This document shows positions 6,988 to 14,317 of a stretch of DNA of 21,631 bases, piece by piece. The notes beneath the pieces were generated by a model. The model was not told the DNA's origin, did no database searches, and saw only the letters and a program-made list of their open reading frames with translations. The DNA lies in NCBI GenBank assembly GCA_047618565.1, contig JBLHKW010000088.1, positions 1-21,631 of the forward strand, given 5' to 3'. Position numbers and translations under genes: made by a program. Source of the stretch: JBLHKW01 sp047618565. Lineage in GTDB: Bacteria; Planctomycetota; UBA1135; GCA-002686595. Within the stretch, counting starts at the first letter, position 1, and every line of letters begins with the position of its first letter.

Positions 6988-8498
6988 GGGCCCCGGTTCG
7001 ACTCCTGACTGCCGTGCAGACCGACCAAACACGTTCCGGGTGGAGGTTCACAAATCCCTTCGCGATCGATGTCAGGGCCCTTGCGGTGCTGCGGATCGCA
7101 TTGGGCTTGATCGTGTTCGTCGATCTGGCGCTGCGGGCAACGGAACTGGGCGTGTTGTATACGGACGGGGCCGCGTATCCGCTGGAGCGGGCTCGGCAGA
7201 CGCTCTTTGCTCCGATCGCTCTGCATCTGGCGAGTGGGTCGGCATGGGTACAGGGTGGTTTGATGGGGCTCGGCATGCTGTTCGCCGGGCTGCTGGTGGT
7301 TGGTTACCGGACGCGGCTCATGACGGTGCTGACCTGGTACCTGGTCATCTCGCTGCATCATCGCGTGTACCACATCCAGGATGTGGGGGATCAGTTGCTG
7401 CGTTTGCTGTTGCTCTGGTGCGTGTTCCTGCCTCTGGGGAGCCGTTACTCACTGGACGCGCGTTCGCGCAGGTCCAGTGCGACGACGGTGACCTCCATTG
7501 CGAGCGCGGGCCTGCTCTGCCAGGTGGCGCTGCTCTACTTCTTCGGAGCGCTGCACAAGCTCAAGGGGGTCACCTGGCACACGGGCGATGCGCTCGAGAT
7601 GGTGTTGCAGGACGATGTATGGGTGCGACCGCTCGGAGCGTTGCTCGGGCAGGTGCCCTGGATGACACGTACGATGACGTACGGGACCGTCTGGGCGGAG
7701 CTGCTCTTGCCTTTGTTGCTGCTGTCGCCATTTGCGATGCGAGCCTGCCGGACTGTGGCTATTCCGCTGCTGCTGCTGTTCGCGCTGGGCATCGGAAGTT
7801 GCCTGCACCTGGGCGTCATCCCGTGGGTGATCACGGCGGCGTTGGTTTCGTTCCTGCCGAAGGCTGTGTGGGATCGGGTGGACCGACGTCTCGGAGTGGA
7901 GCAGGCCGGCGCGCTGCGCCCCGGCGCTGTGGCGCCCGTGTCGATGGGGGCGCGCGTGCTGCGGGTGGTCGCGTTCGGCGTGCTGCCGGGCATCCTGTTC
8001 GTGCAGCTGTTCACGGCCAACATCGACAGCTTGCGCTTCCCGGGGCGGATCCCGGTCTGGATCAAGAAGGTGGAGTTCTGTCTCGGGCTCGACCAAGCGT
8101 GGGGTATGTACGCACCGGATCCGGTGGTGTCGAGCTTTCGGCTCAAGCTGCGCCTCGACCTCGAGGACGGGCAGCGGGTCGAGGTGGACTTCGGGAGCGA
8201 GCGCGACGGTTGGCCGGAAACTGAGGCTTTCGAGCCCTTCGACGACCTCTGGACCAGCTATCGCGGGCGCATGCTGCTCGACAATATCGTGTATCCCGAG
8301 CTGGCCGCGGACCTGCGGTCCTTCCTGGTCTGGGCATGCCGCGAGTGGACCAGTGCCCACCCTGAGCGGCCCGTTCTGTCGGCCGGGCTCAGCAAGGAAG
8401 TGCGCTCCGTCCGCCCTGGCACTCGGGCGCCCGGTGCAATGCACTCCGTGTTGCGTACGGAGCCCCTGCTGGGGCATGTCTGTACGGACCACCCTTGA
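6984..8498 (+). CDS. HTTM domain membrane protein (vitamin K-dependent carboxylase-like)
   Basis: This 504-residue polytopic membrane protein carries HTTM-domain hallmarks. The start is DVRALAVLRIALGLIVFVDL (29-48), followed by LYTD (58-61). ISLHHRVYHIQDVGDQLLRL (122-141) leads into LLLWCVFLPLG. LLYFFGALHKLKGVTWHTGD (183-202) and AWGMYAPDP (372-380) follow. About seven or eight hydrophobic segments lie between residues 31 and 345. The last 160 residues are mostly soluble. The domain is named for its relation to the membrane part of gamma-glutamyl carboxylase; its bacterial function is mostly unknown, so no reaction is claimed. The GTG start at 6984 is provisional (see the leader peptide). The gene stands alone and is followed by a terminator-like hairpin at 8506. 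The final 45 residues, past REWTSAHPER, look poorly conserved. Confidence 0.88.
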   Translation: MRAPVRLLTAVQTDQTRSGWRFTNPFAIDVRALAVLRIALGLIVFVDLALRATELGVLYTDGAAYPLERARQTLFAPIALHLASGSAWVQGGLMGLGMLFAGLLVVGYRTRLMTVLTWYLVISLHHRVYHIQDVGDQLLRLLLLWCVFLPLGSRYSLDARSRRSSATTVTSIASAGLLCQVALLYFFGALHKLKGVTWHTGDALEMVLQDDVWVRPLGALLGQVPWMTRTMTYGTVWAELLLPLLLLSPFAMRACRTVAIPLLLLFALGIGSCLHLGVIPWVITAALVSFLPKAVWDRVDRRLGVEQAGALRPGAVAPVSMGARVLRVVAFGVLPGILFVQLFTANIDSLRFPGRIPVWIKKVEFCLGLDQAWGMYAPDPVVSSFRLKLRLDLEDGQRVEVDFGSERDGWPETEAFEPFDDLWTSYRGRMLLDNIVYPELAADLRSFLVWACREWTSAHPERPVLSAGLSKEVRSVRPGTRAPGAMHSVLRTEPLLGHVCTDHP

Positions 8499-8505
8499 GG
8501 GATGC

Positions 8506-8531
8506 ACGCGGGCGCGGATGCCCGTGTTTTC
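8506..8531 (+). terminator. Intrinsic terminator-like hairpin after the HTTM gene
   Basis: acgcgggc (8506-8513) pairs with gcccgtgt (8520-8527) through 8 bp with one G-T wobble and a 6-base loop. A run of four T follows (8527-8530). It sits 7 bases after the HTTM stop codon and ahead of the next gene, where a terminator is expected. Confidence 0.55.
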
Positions 8532-8619
8532 TGATTTGGGGCGAGACGGAATCGATGCGCGCGGGATGTGAAGGGAGACCGCTCCTAACTCCGCCCGGTT
8601 TCCTGTCCAGATCCCCATC

Positions 8620-9342
8620 ATGAACCTCTCCGGCCTTCAGCTTTCCGCGATCACCTTTTCGTCGCTCCTGTTCTCCAGCGCTGTGCCGGCTGCCGCGGGT
8701 CCCCTGGATGCCTGCGTCACCAGCCGGCAGAGCCTCGACACCTCCGGCGGCGACTCGGATGGATTCAGCCGCAAGCCAGGTCTCTCGGCGGATGGCGAGT
8801 GGGTGGCGTTCGAGAGCGGCTCCACGGATCTCGTGTCAGGCGACACCAATGGCTTCAAGGACATCTTCGTGCGCGAGATGGGCACGGGCGTCACGGAGCT
8901 CGTGAGCGTCACACCCGGCGCGATCCAGGGCAACGGCGACTCGTACCACACATCGATCTCGGCCAACGGGCGCTTTGTGATCTTCGAGAGCGATGCCACA
9001 AACCTCGTCGTCGGGGACACCAACGGCGTGCGTGACGTATTCGTCGCGGACCTGCAGCTCGGCACGCTCGTACGCGTGAGCGTGGACAACGATGGTCAGG
9101 AGGGAGGCGGGCCGATCGGGCCCACGGGCGGCACCAGGCACTATCAAGGCTGGTACCGCGACGGGCTTCAACCTGACCAACGGTCTGACGATACAGTGGG
9201 CGCCGTGAGGGCGGAAGATATGTGTCGGAGAGGCGAATCTGGATCTCTCCGACCCGCGCTTCACGTCAGTCGGGCACGCCCTGGTCGCGCCCGGGCGGAA
9301 CCGGATCGAGGCCGCCCTTTGCGAAGGGCTGGCAGCGCATGA
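8620..9342 (+). CDS. Secreted PD40/TolB-like propeller fragment, C-terminus frameshifted
   Basis: The product opens with a signal peptide (MNLSGLQLSAITFSSLLFSS, then AVPAAAGP; cleavage probably near residue 27). Two PD40-type propeller repeats follow: GLSADGEWVAFESGSTDLV and SISANGRFVIFESDATNLV, each with a GDTNG loop and a (K/R)D(I/V)FV strand. It should be exported. After about residue 155 it jumps straight to GGTRHYQGWYRD, part of a C-terminal tail common on planctomycete secreted proteins. The expected ending FNLTNGLTIQWAP is present, but in another frame, with its stop at 9206-9208. A one-base shift near 9165 therefore replaces the tail with Arg-rich sequence that runs on to 9342 and overlaps the 3' end of yidD. 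With only two repeats it is also much shorter than usual propeller proteins. It is probably a decayed or internally deleted gene. Confidence 0.65.
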   Translation: MNLSGLQLSAITFSSLLFSSAVPAAAGPLDACVTSRQSLDTSGGDSDGFSRKPGLSADGEWVAFESGSTDLVSGDTNGFKDIFVREMGTGVTELVSVTPGAIQGNGDSYHTSISANGRFVIFESDATNLVVGDTNGVRDVFVADLQLGTLVRVSVDNDGQEGGGPIGPTGGTRHYQGWYRDGLQPDQRSDDTVGAVRAEDMCRRGESGSLRPALHVSRARPGRARAEPDRGRPLRRAGSA

Positions 9343-9526
9343 TGCGCCAGACCGCGAGGCGCGTTCCGCGGATCGGGCCGTGCGTGAGGATCGCCTCATG
9401 GGCGTAGGCGCTGCAGCTCGGATGGAAGCGACACATGGGCGGCTTGAAGCGCGACAGGTAGCGCCGGTAGAACCCGATCGGGAGCACGACTACCCGTCGC
9501 AGCAGGTTCGGGCGTGGGGCCGTCAC
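9266..9526 (-). CDS. yidD: Membrane protein insertion efficiency factor YidD
   Basis: This small 86-residue protein has the complete YidD signature: IGFYRRYLSRFKPPMCRFHP, then SCSAYAHEAILTHG, RGTRLAVWRIMRCQPF and GGLDPVP. YidD assists the YidC insertase in placing proteins in the inner membrane, and the conserved Cys residues of the family are present. The GTG start at 9526 overlaps the rnpA stop as GTGA, so the two genes are translationally coupled on one transcript, the usual rnpA-yidD order. Neither yidC nor rpmH follows or precedes within the window. The gene converges on the frameshifted propeller gene, whose run-on frame overlaps its 3' end. Confidence 0.95.
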   Translation of the reverse strand: MTAPRPNLLRRVVVLPIGFYRRYLSRFKPPMCRFHPSCSAYAHEAILTHGPIRGTRLAVWRIMRCQPFAKGGLDPVPPGRDQGVPD

Positions 9527-9951
9527 GGGCGTTTCTCGGCCGCCTCGGCATCCTTGCGCACGCGTTCGACGCAGCGTCGCGCGGCCTTGTCCGCGAGCCT
9601 GATCAGTTCCTTCTGCACGACCTGGATCTCCGGCCAGAGCTTCGGCTCGGCGGGGATCAGGACGAAGTCGTAGCCGGCGGGCAGGTCGGGGTAGCCGAGG
9701 CGGAAGGCCTCGCGGAAGAGCCTGCGCACCCGATTGCGGCGCACAGCATGCTTCCAGATGCGCTTGCCCACGGAGAGGCCGAGCCTGGAATAGGCCAGGC
9801 CGTTGGGGCAGGCCACCACGATCATGGTCGCTCCGCGCGCCCGGTTTCCCTGGCGGTAGGCACGCTGGAAGTCGTTTCCGCTCTTGACCCGCATGGCGGG
9901 CCGGAAGCGGAGACGCTTTCGCGTGTGCATGGGGTTGGCGGCGCTGTCCAT
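9523..9951 (-). CDS. rnpA: Ribonuclease P protein component
   Basis: This 142-residue basic protein is of normal length for the family. It supports the RNA subunit of RNase P in maturing tRNA 5' ends. The RNR motif VRRNRVRRLFREAFR (70-84) is intact. The expected N-terminal KSGNDFQRAYRQGNR (23-37) and the C-terminal PAGYDFVLIP strand are present. The ATG at 9951 is preceded by gggag only 2 bases away, so a start at Met8 (9930) is also possible. It overlaps yidD by 4 bases. The usual upstream partner rpmH (ribosomal protein L34) is missing: only 53 bp separate rnpA from the divergent aldehyde-dehydrogenase-like gene, and those bases encode no L34. Confidence 0.95.
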   Translation of the reverse strand: MDSAANPMHTRKRLRFRPAMRVKSGNDFQRAYRQGNRARGATMIVVACPNGLAYSRLGLSVGKRIWKHAVRRNRVRRLFREAFRLGYPDLPAGYDFVLIPAEPKLWPEIQVVQKELIRLADKAARRCVERVRKDAEAAEKRP

Positions 9952-10004
9952 CGCTCCCTACGATAGCGTCTTGCGTCGCACGGTGGTCCCGCGGACCCCA
10001 TGTC

Positions 10005-11222
10005 GTGGACGCAGGCACGATTTTGGGCGACACGGCGAATGGAAATTGGATTGGCGGGGAGCGGCGTCAAGCCGCGGACGGGGACCGCTTTGTGCTGCGG
10101 GCGGCCGGATCCGGAGCGGATTCCCTGGGGAGCTGGCCGCGTTCCCGCAGCCCCGAGCTACTCGACGCCCTGAACGCGGCCGAGCGTGCGCATGCCTGGG
10201 CTGCCATGCCCATGGATGTGCGCTGTGACCTGGTTTCCACGGCACTCGACCTACTGGCGGAGGATCCCGATCCCCAGGGCGTCACGGCGCGCGCGCTCGG
10301 GTTGAGTGACGCGGAACTGCGCGCCCATCTCGATGCTCTCTGGACCCGGCTCGACGGGGCTGCTGACGCGGACCGCTGGGATGGGAGCTCCGGCGCTGTC
10401 CTTTGCGCTCCCCACTGGAGCGAGCTCTTCGCGGGTCTGGCCGACGCGGTCCTGGCACTTGAGGATGGTCACTCCGTCTGTCTGCTGTCCTGCTCGCCTC
10501 TGACCGGCATCGCTGACCGGCTGGCCCAGGCACTGCATGCTGCCGGGCTGACGCCGGGTGCGTTCAGTGTCCTGCACGACGACGGCGGCGGCGCCCTGCG
10601 CTGCGCCGCGGAGCTGGGCGCCTCTGGTCTCATCGCCGGCTTCAGTCTGTCGGGTCCCGGGGATCCGCCCGCCATGCGATCCAGTCCAGGGCCGGTGCGC
10701 GTTCGCCGTGACCAGGCTTTCGGAGCGGGCCTCAGCGCGCAGCCGGACCAGGTGCAGGAGGCGCGAAGCGACTTCCGTCATCTTTCGCGCGCCGAGGTGC
10801 ACGTGGGATTGGAGGAGGACCTCGACGCCGCCGCCGGGCGCGTGCTGGAGGCGGCGCTGGGACGCTCGGTCCTGGGCGGCCAGCTGCCCGGACAGGCTGC
10901 GCTCGTGACCTGCCATGCGCGGGCTTTCTCGGAGTTCACCGAGGCTCTGCTGGGGCGGCTCGATCGGGAGAAAATGCCCATTGGTGGGCTCTATTGCGAC
11001 CCGGACGTGGCGCGCGAGCTCCTGCACGCCCGCGAGCTGGGCCTGGACGAGGGGGCTGCGTTGATCGGGGAGTGTGGGCCGGCCGCGGAGCGAAGCTCGC
11101 CTTCCGAATCACCGGGCGGTAGCCTAGGCTGGCTCGTTTTCACGAATGTGGAGCGGACGATGCGCCTGGCAAGCCTGACTCGACCCGCGCCCATGCTCCT
11201 GTTGGTGCGTGGCGAGGGCTGA
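10005..11222 (+). CDS. Aldehyde dehydrogenase-like protein lacking catalytic residues
   Basis: This 405-residue protein has the fold signs of an NAD(P)-dependent aldehyde dehydrogenase but is about 80-90 residues short and missing key motifs. Recognisable parts are an N-terminal NWIGGERRQAADGD; a degenerate cofactor region with PHWSE (136-140) where PWNFP is expected; and SPLTGIADRLAQALHAAGLT (164-183). The sequence LEEDLDAAAGRVLEAALG follows at 269-286, then GQAALVTCHARAFSEFTEAL (296-315). By position GQAA replaces GQxC, so the nucleophilic Cys is Ala. LSRAE (260-264) stands where the catalytic ELGG(K) should be. It is probably an inactive relative or a decaying gene. It precedes the lysine 6-transaminase gene by 131 bp on the same strand; an active dehydrogenase there would oxidise the transaminase product. 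The GTG start at 10005 has no clear ribosome binding site. Confidence 0.7.
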   Translation: MDAGTILGDTANGNWIGGERRQAADGDRFVLRAAGSGADSLGSWPRSRSPELLDALNAAERAHAWAAMPMDVRCDLVSTALDLLAEDPDPQGVTARALGLSDAELRAHLDALWTRLDGAADADRWDGSSGAVLCAPHWSELFAGLADAVLALEDGHSVCLLSCSPLTGIADRLAQALHAAGLTPGAFSVLHDDGGGALRCAAELGASGLIAGFSLSGPGDPPAMRSSPGPVRVRRDQAFGAGLSAQPDQVQEARSDFRHLSRAEVHVGLEEDLDAAAGRVLEAALGRSVLGGQLPGQAALVTCHARAFSEFTEALLGRLDREKMPIGGLYCDPDVARELLHARELGLDEGAALIGECGPAAERSSPSESPGGSLGWLVFTNVERTMRLASLTRPAPMLLLVRGEG

Positions 11223-11337
11223 GGCCGGCTGAACGCCGCGCAGACCCGCTCTACCGGTGAGCGCGAGCCCCAAGGGCCCGTTCGAGGCCGACCCAGGCCC
11301 CTGCGACTTCCTGACGGGGGCTAAGAGACAGTAAGCG

Positions 11338-11345
11338 AAGAAGAG
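11338..11345 (+). promoter_or_regulatory. Ribosome binding site deciding the start of lysine 6-transaminase
   Basis: The purine-rich aagaagagg-type sequence ends 8 bases before the ATG at 11354, an ideal spacing. It ends only 2 bases before the in-frame GTG at 11348. The ATG is therefore the likely start. Confidence 0.65.
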
Positions 11346-11353
11346 GTGTGTCC

Positions 11354-12667
11354 ATGATCGATCCGAAAGCAGTGCACGAAACGCTCCGTCAACACCAACT
11401 GGTGGACGGCTATCCGATGGTCATGGACCTGGAGAAGTCCGAGGGCGTCTGGCTGCATGACGCGGTGACGGGTCAGCGCTACCTGGACTTCTTCACGTGC
11501 TTCGCCAGCTGGCCCATCGGCTACAACCACCCGTCCACCCTGGAGCCGGACTTCCGCGCGCAGATCGAGCTGGCTGGACGCAACAAGCCCGCGAGTTCGG
11601 ACCTGTACACGCAGCCCATGGCCGAGTTTGTGCACGCCTTCGCCACGCGCGCCACGCCCGAGGGCTTTCCGCACCACTTCTTCGTCAGTGGCGGCGCCCT
11701 GGCGGTCGAGAACGCGATGAAGACGGCGTTCGACTGGAAGGCCCACAAGGTCGGCGTCGACAAGGTGGACGATGGCAACAGCCTCGTCATCATGCACTTC
11801 AAGCAGGCCTTCCACGGCCGGTCCGGCTACACGCTCAGCGTGACCAACACTGTGCCCGACAAGATCGAGCTCTTCCCGAAGTTCGACTGGCCGCGGGTCC
11901 ACAATCCGGCCATCGTCTTCGACCTGTCCGGTGGCATCGCCAACGACATCCAGGCCGAGGAAGACCGCGCCTACGCCGAGATCGAGGCCGCCTTCCGCAA
12001 GTTCGAGGGCCGTGTGGCGGGGATCCTCATCGAGCCGATGCAGGGCGAGGGCGGCGACAACCACTTCCGGACCGAGTTCTTCCAGCGCCTGCGCAAGTTC
12101 GCCGACGACGAGGAGAGCCTGCTGATCTTCGACGAGGTCCAGACGGGCTTCTTCGGCTCGGGCAAGCCCTGGTTGTGGCAGCACCATGGTGTGAAGCCTG
12201 ACGTGGTGGCCTTCGGCAAGAAGACCCAGGTCTGCGGTCTCTACGCCGGCGAGCGCGTGGACGAGGTCCAGGACAACGTCTTCCGTCGTTCGAGCCGGAT
12301 CAACTCGACCTGGGGCGGCAACCTGGTGGACATGGTGCGCTCGAAGAAGTTCCTCGAGGTCATCCTGGACGAGAAGCTGACGGACAACATCGCGGCTCGG
12401 GGCGATCAGATGGTCGAGGGGCTGCGTACCCTGGCCCGTGACCGTGGGCAGTTCTCCAGCGTGCGTGGCATCGGATCCCTGGTGGCCTTCACCCTCGACT
12501 CGGCCGCGCAGCGTGACGAGATGATCAAGACGATGTTCGACAAGGGCGTCCTGGTCCTGGCCTCGGGCGAGCGGGCGATTCGCTTCCGCATGCCGCTGAT
12601 CGTCAGCGAGGCAGAGGTCGGCGAGGCCTTGTCGCGCATTGCGGACTGCATGCCGGCGCGCGTCTGA
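11354..12667 (+). CDS. lat: L-lysine 6-transaminase
   Basis: This 437-residue PLP-dependent class III aminotransferase transfers the epsilon-amino group of L-lysine to 2-oxoglutarate. The product is 2-aminoadipate semialdehyde, which cyclises to piperideine-6-carboxylate. Features specific to this enzyme include CFASWPIGYNHP, FVSGGALAVENAMKTAFDWK, the MHFKQAFHGRSGYTLSVTNT block, EPMQGEGGDNHF, DEVQTGFFG (260-268) and the PLP-lysine motif FGKKTQVCG (287-295). Length and all core motifs are normal, so it should be active. The start is the ATG at 11354, chosen from the ribosome binding site. It follows a defective aldehyde-dehydrogenase-like gene, so the next step to 2-aminoadipate would need another enzyme. 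In other bacteria the reaction serves lysine breakdown or beta-lactam synthesis; nothing here points to the latter. Confidence 0.93.
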   Translation: MIDPKAVHETLRQHQLVDGYPMVMDLEKSEGVWLHDAVTGQRYLDFFTCFASWPIGYNHPSTLEPDFRAQIELAGRNKPASSDLYTQPMAEFVHAFATRATPEGFPHHFFVSGGALAVENAMKTAFDWKAHKVGVDKVDDGNSLVIMHFKQAFHGRSGYTLSVTNTVPDKIELFPKFDWPRVHNPAIVFDLSGGIANDIQAEEDRAYAEIEAAFRKFEGRVAGILIEPMQGEGGDNHFRTEFFQRLRKFADDEESLLIFDEVQTGFFGSGKPWLWQHHGVKPDVVAFGKKTQVCGLYAGERVDEVQDNVFRRSSRINSTWGGNLVDMVRSKKFLEVILDEKLTDNIAARGDQMVEGLRTLARDRGQFSSVRGIGSLVAFTLDSAAQRDEMIKTMFDKGVLVLASGERAIRFRMPLIVSEAEVGEALSRIADCMPARV

Positions 12668-12769
12668 GGGGCAGCGTACCGTCCCGGGCAGTCCCGCCTT
12701 CGGCCAGCCGCAGGTCGGCGCCCGGGAGAATCCCCGTCCTGCCCGTGCTCCTGGTCCCGATGGCGGGCA

Positions 12770-12872
12770 AGCCCGGATTATTCGTGAGCACGCGGACGAA
12801 ACCCCACGAACGGCCGGCATCGTCCCGGCCTTTCGAGGCGTTTCGCCTCGCGGGTCATGAATAACCCGGGCT
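12770..12872. repeat. 103-bp inverted-repeat element (MITE- or REP-like)
   Basis: The ends agcccggattattcgtga (12770-12787) and tcatgaataacccgggct (12855-12872) are inverted repeats with 2 mismatches in 18. An internal perfect hairpin, cgaggcg-ttt-cgcctcg, lies at 12834-12850. Two blocks (12843-12862 and 12802-12818) recur in the opposite orientation at 2417-2454, so it belongs to a repeat family in this genome. It fills most of the gap between lysine 6-transaminase and the DegT gene and ends 11 bases before the DegT start codon. It may therefore affect that gene's expression. It could not encode a transposase. Confidence 0.7.
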
Positions 12873-12883
12873 AGAATGGTGCG

Positions 12884-14098
12884 ATGGCAGCCAGATCCAT
12901 CGATACATTGGCGGTCTTCGGGAACGCTCCTGCGTTTGCGGAGCCGCTGCACGTCGGGCGTCCGAACATTGGCAACCGGCAGCGCTTGCGCGAGCGAATC
13001 GAGGACCTGCTCGACCGGCGCTACCTGACCAACATCGGGCCCTACGCGAAGGAGTTCGAGCAGCGCGTGCGTGAGATCGCGGGCGTGCGCGAGTGCGTGG
13101 CCACCTGCAACGGGACCATCGCGCTCGAGATCCTGATCCGCGCGGCCGGGCTGACGGGGGAGGTGATCGTGCCTTCGTTCACCTTTGCAGCCACCGCTCA
13201 TGCCCTGCAGTGGCAGGAGATCAAGCCCGTCTTCTGTGACATCGATCCGCGCACGCACACCCTCGACCCGGACCGGATCGAGGAGTTGATCACGCCCAAG
13301 ACGACCGGGATCATGGGCGTGCACCTCTGGGGCCGCGCCTGCGAGGTCGAGCGCCTTCAGCGGATTGCCGACAAGCACGGTCTGAAGCTGCTCTTCGACG
13401 CCTCGCACGCGTTCGGGTGCTCCCACCGCCGGCGCATGATCGGCGGACATGGCGTGGGCGAGGTCTTCAGCTTTCACGCCACCAAGTTCCTCAACAGTTT
13501 CGAGGGTGGCGCCATCGTCACGGATGACTCGGAGCTGGCCGAGAAGATGCGCCTGATGCGTAACTTTGGATTCGAGAGCCGCGACCGCGTCATCTACTTG
13601 GGCAGCAACGGCAAGATGACCGAGGTGTGCGCCGCGATGGGCGTCACGTCGATCGAGTCCATGGACGAGTTCGTGGACGCCAACCGTCGCAACTACCGCC
13701 ACTACCGTGAGCGCCTCGGCCGGCTTGGTGGCCTGACGGTGATGCCGTACGCCGAGGACGAGAGCTCGAACTACAACTACGTCGTGGTCGACGTGGACGA
13801 GCAGGCATTTGGCCTTTCACGCGACCAGCTGCTGCACGTCCTCGAGGCAGAGAACATCCTCGCGCGGCGCTACTTCTATCCGGGCGTGCACCGCATGGAG
13901 CCCTACCGCTCCCTGCAGCCGCAGGCAGCGTTGGTGTTGCCCGAGACCGAACGCCTTTGCGAGCGCATCCTGACGTTGCCGACGGGGCAGACGGTCGAGG
14001 CCGGAGACGTGGACCGCATCGCGGATGTGATCGAGACCGCCTGCGTCAATGCGCCGGCATTGCGCGCCCAGTTGGATGGCCTCGTGCTGACATCCTGA
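12884..14098 (+). CDS. DegT/DnrJ/EryC1/StrS family sugar aminotransferase
   Basis: This 404-residue PLP-dependent aminotransferase acts on nucleotide-linked keto sugars. Conserved parts appear in order: substrate loop RRYLTNIGPYAKEFE (45-59); TCNGTIALEI (74-83); VPSFTFAATAHA (96-107); GVHLWGRACEV (145-155); the cofactor aspartate in LLFDASHAFG (169-178, Asp172); and the PLP lysine in HATKFLNSFEGGA (198-210, Lys201). The C-terminal substrate region RRYFYPGVHRMEPY is present. It probably makes an amino sugar for a surface polysaccharide or a modified lipid; the exact sugar cannot be read from the sequence. A family-2 glycosyltransferase gene follows on the same strand after about 220 bp, which fits that role. 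The ATG at 12884 lies just behind the inverted-repeat element and has only a poor ribosome binding site. Confidence 0.9.
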   Translation: MAARSIDTLAVFGNAPAFAEPLHVGRPNIGNRQRLRERIEDLLDRRYLTNIGPYAKEFEQRVREIAGVRECVATCNGTIALEILIRAAGLTGEVIVPSFTFAATAHALQWQEIKPVFCDIDPRTHTLDPDRIEELITPKTTGIMGVHLWGRACEVERLQRIADKHGLKLLFDASHAFGCSHRRRMIGGHGVGEVFSFHATKFLNSFEGGAIVTDDSELAEKMRLMRNFGFESRDRVIYLGSNGKMTEVCAAMGVTSIESMDEFVDANRRNYRHYRERLGRLGGLTVMPYAEDESSNYNYVVVDVDEQAFGLSRDQLLHVLEAENILARRYFYPGVHRMEPYRSLQPQAALVLPETERLCERILTLPTGQTVEAGDVDRIADVIETACVNAPALRAQLDGLVLTS

Positions 14099-14317
14099 CC
14101 CACCGGAACCCGATGTCGAGACAGTGGGGGGGGGACCTGAGGGCTCTGGCGCCCCGGGCTCGATGGTTGCCGCGTCCTGGGTCGAGAGGCTATGCTCCAT
14201 TGCCCCATCCGTGCTGCCCACCCTTGCCAAGTCCCCGTACGATCGATGCAGACTCTCCGTGAAGGCGTTCAGGAACCGCACGAGCGGCTCATTCCACGGC
14301 CCGGCTCGGCGCCGACG
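14099..14317. other. Gap between the DegT and glycosyltransferase genes
   Basis: This 219-bp stretch holds a run of nine G near 14127. Its open frame is an unlikely N-terminal extension of the glycosyltransferase. I see no clear terminator or promoter, so co-transcription of the two genes is possible but not shown. Confidence 0.4.

Noticed and set aside
6994..7010. tRNA T-loop-like ggttcgactcc
   Set aside because: The flanking bases do not form a 5-bp T stem, there is no acceptor or anticodon arm, and it lies in the HTTM coding region.
12682..12727. tcccgggc ... gcccggga stem after lysine 6-transaminase
   Set aside because: The 8-bp arms are 30 bases apart with no T-run, too weak to call a terminator in such GC-rich DNA.
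11321..13702. 793-codon minus-strand open frame
   Set aside because: It spans antisense to lysine 6-transaminase and the DegT gene, both with full motifs. Its Val/His/Asp/Leu-rich composition is typical of an antisense frame.
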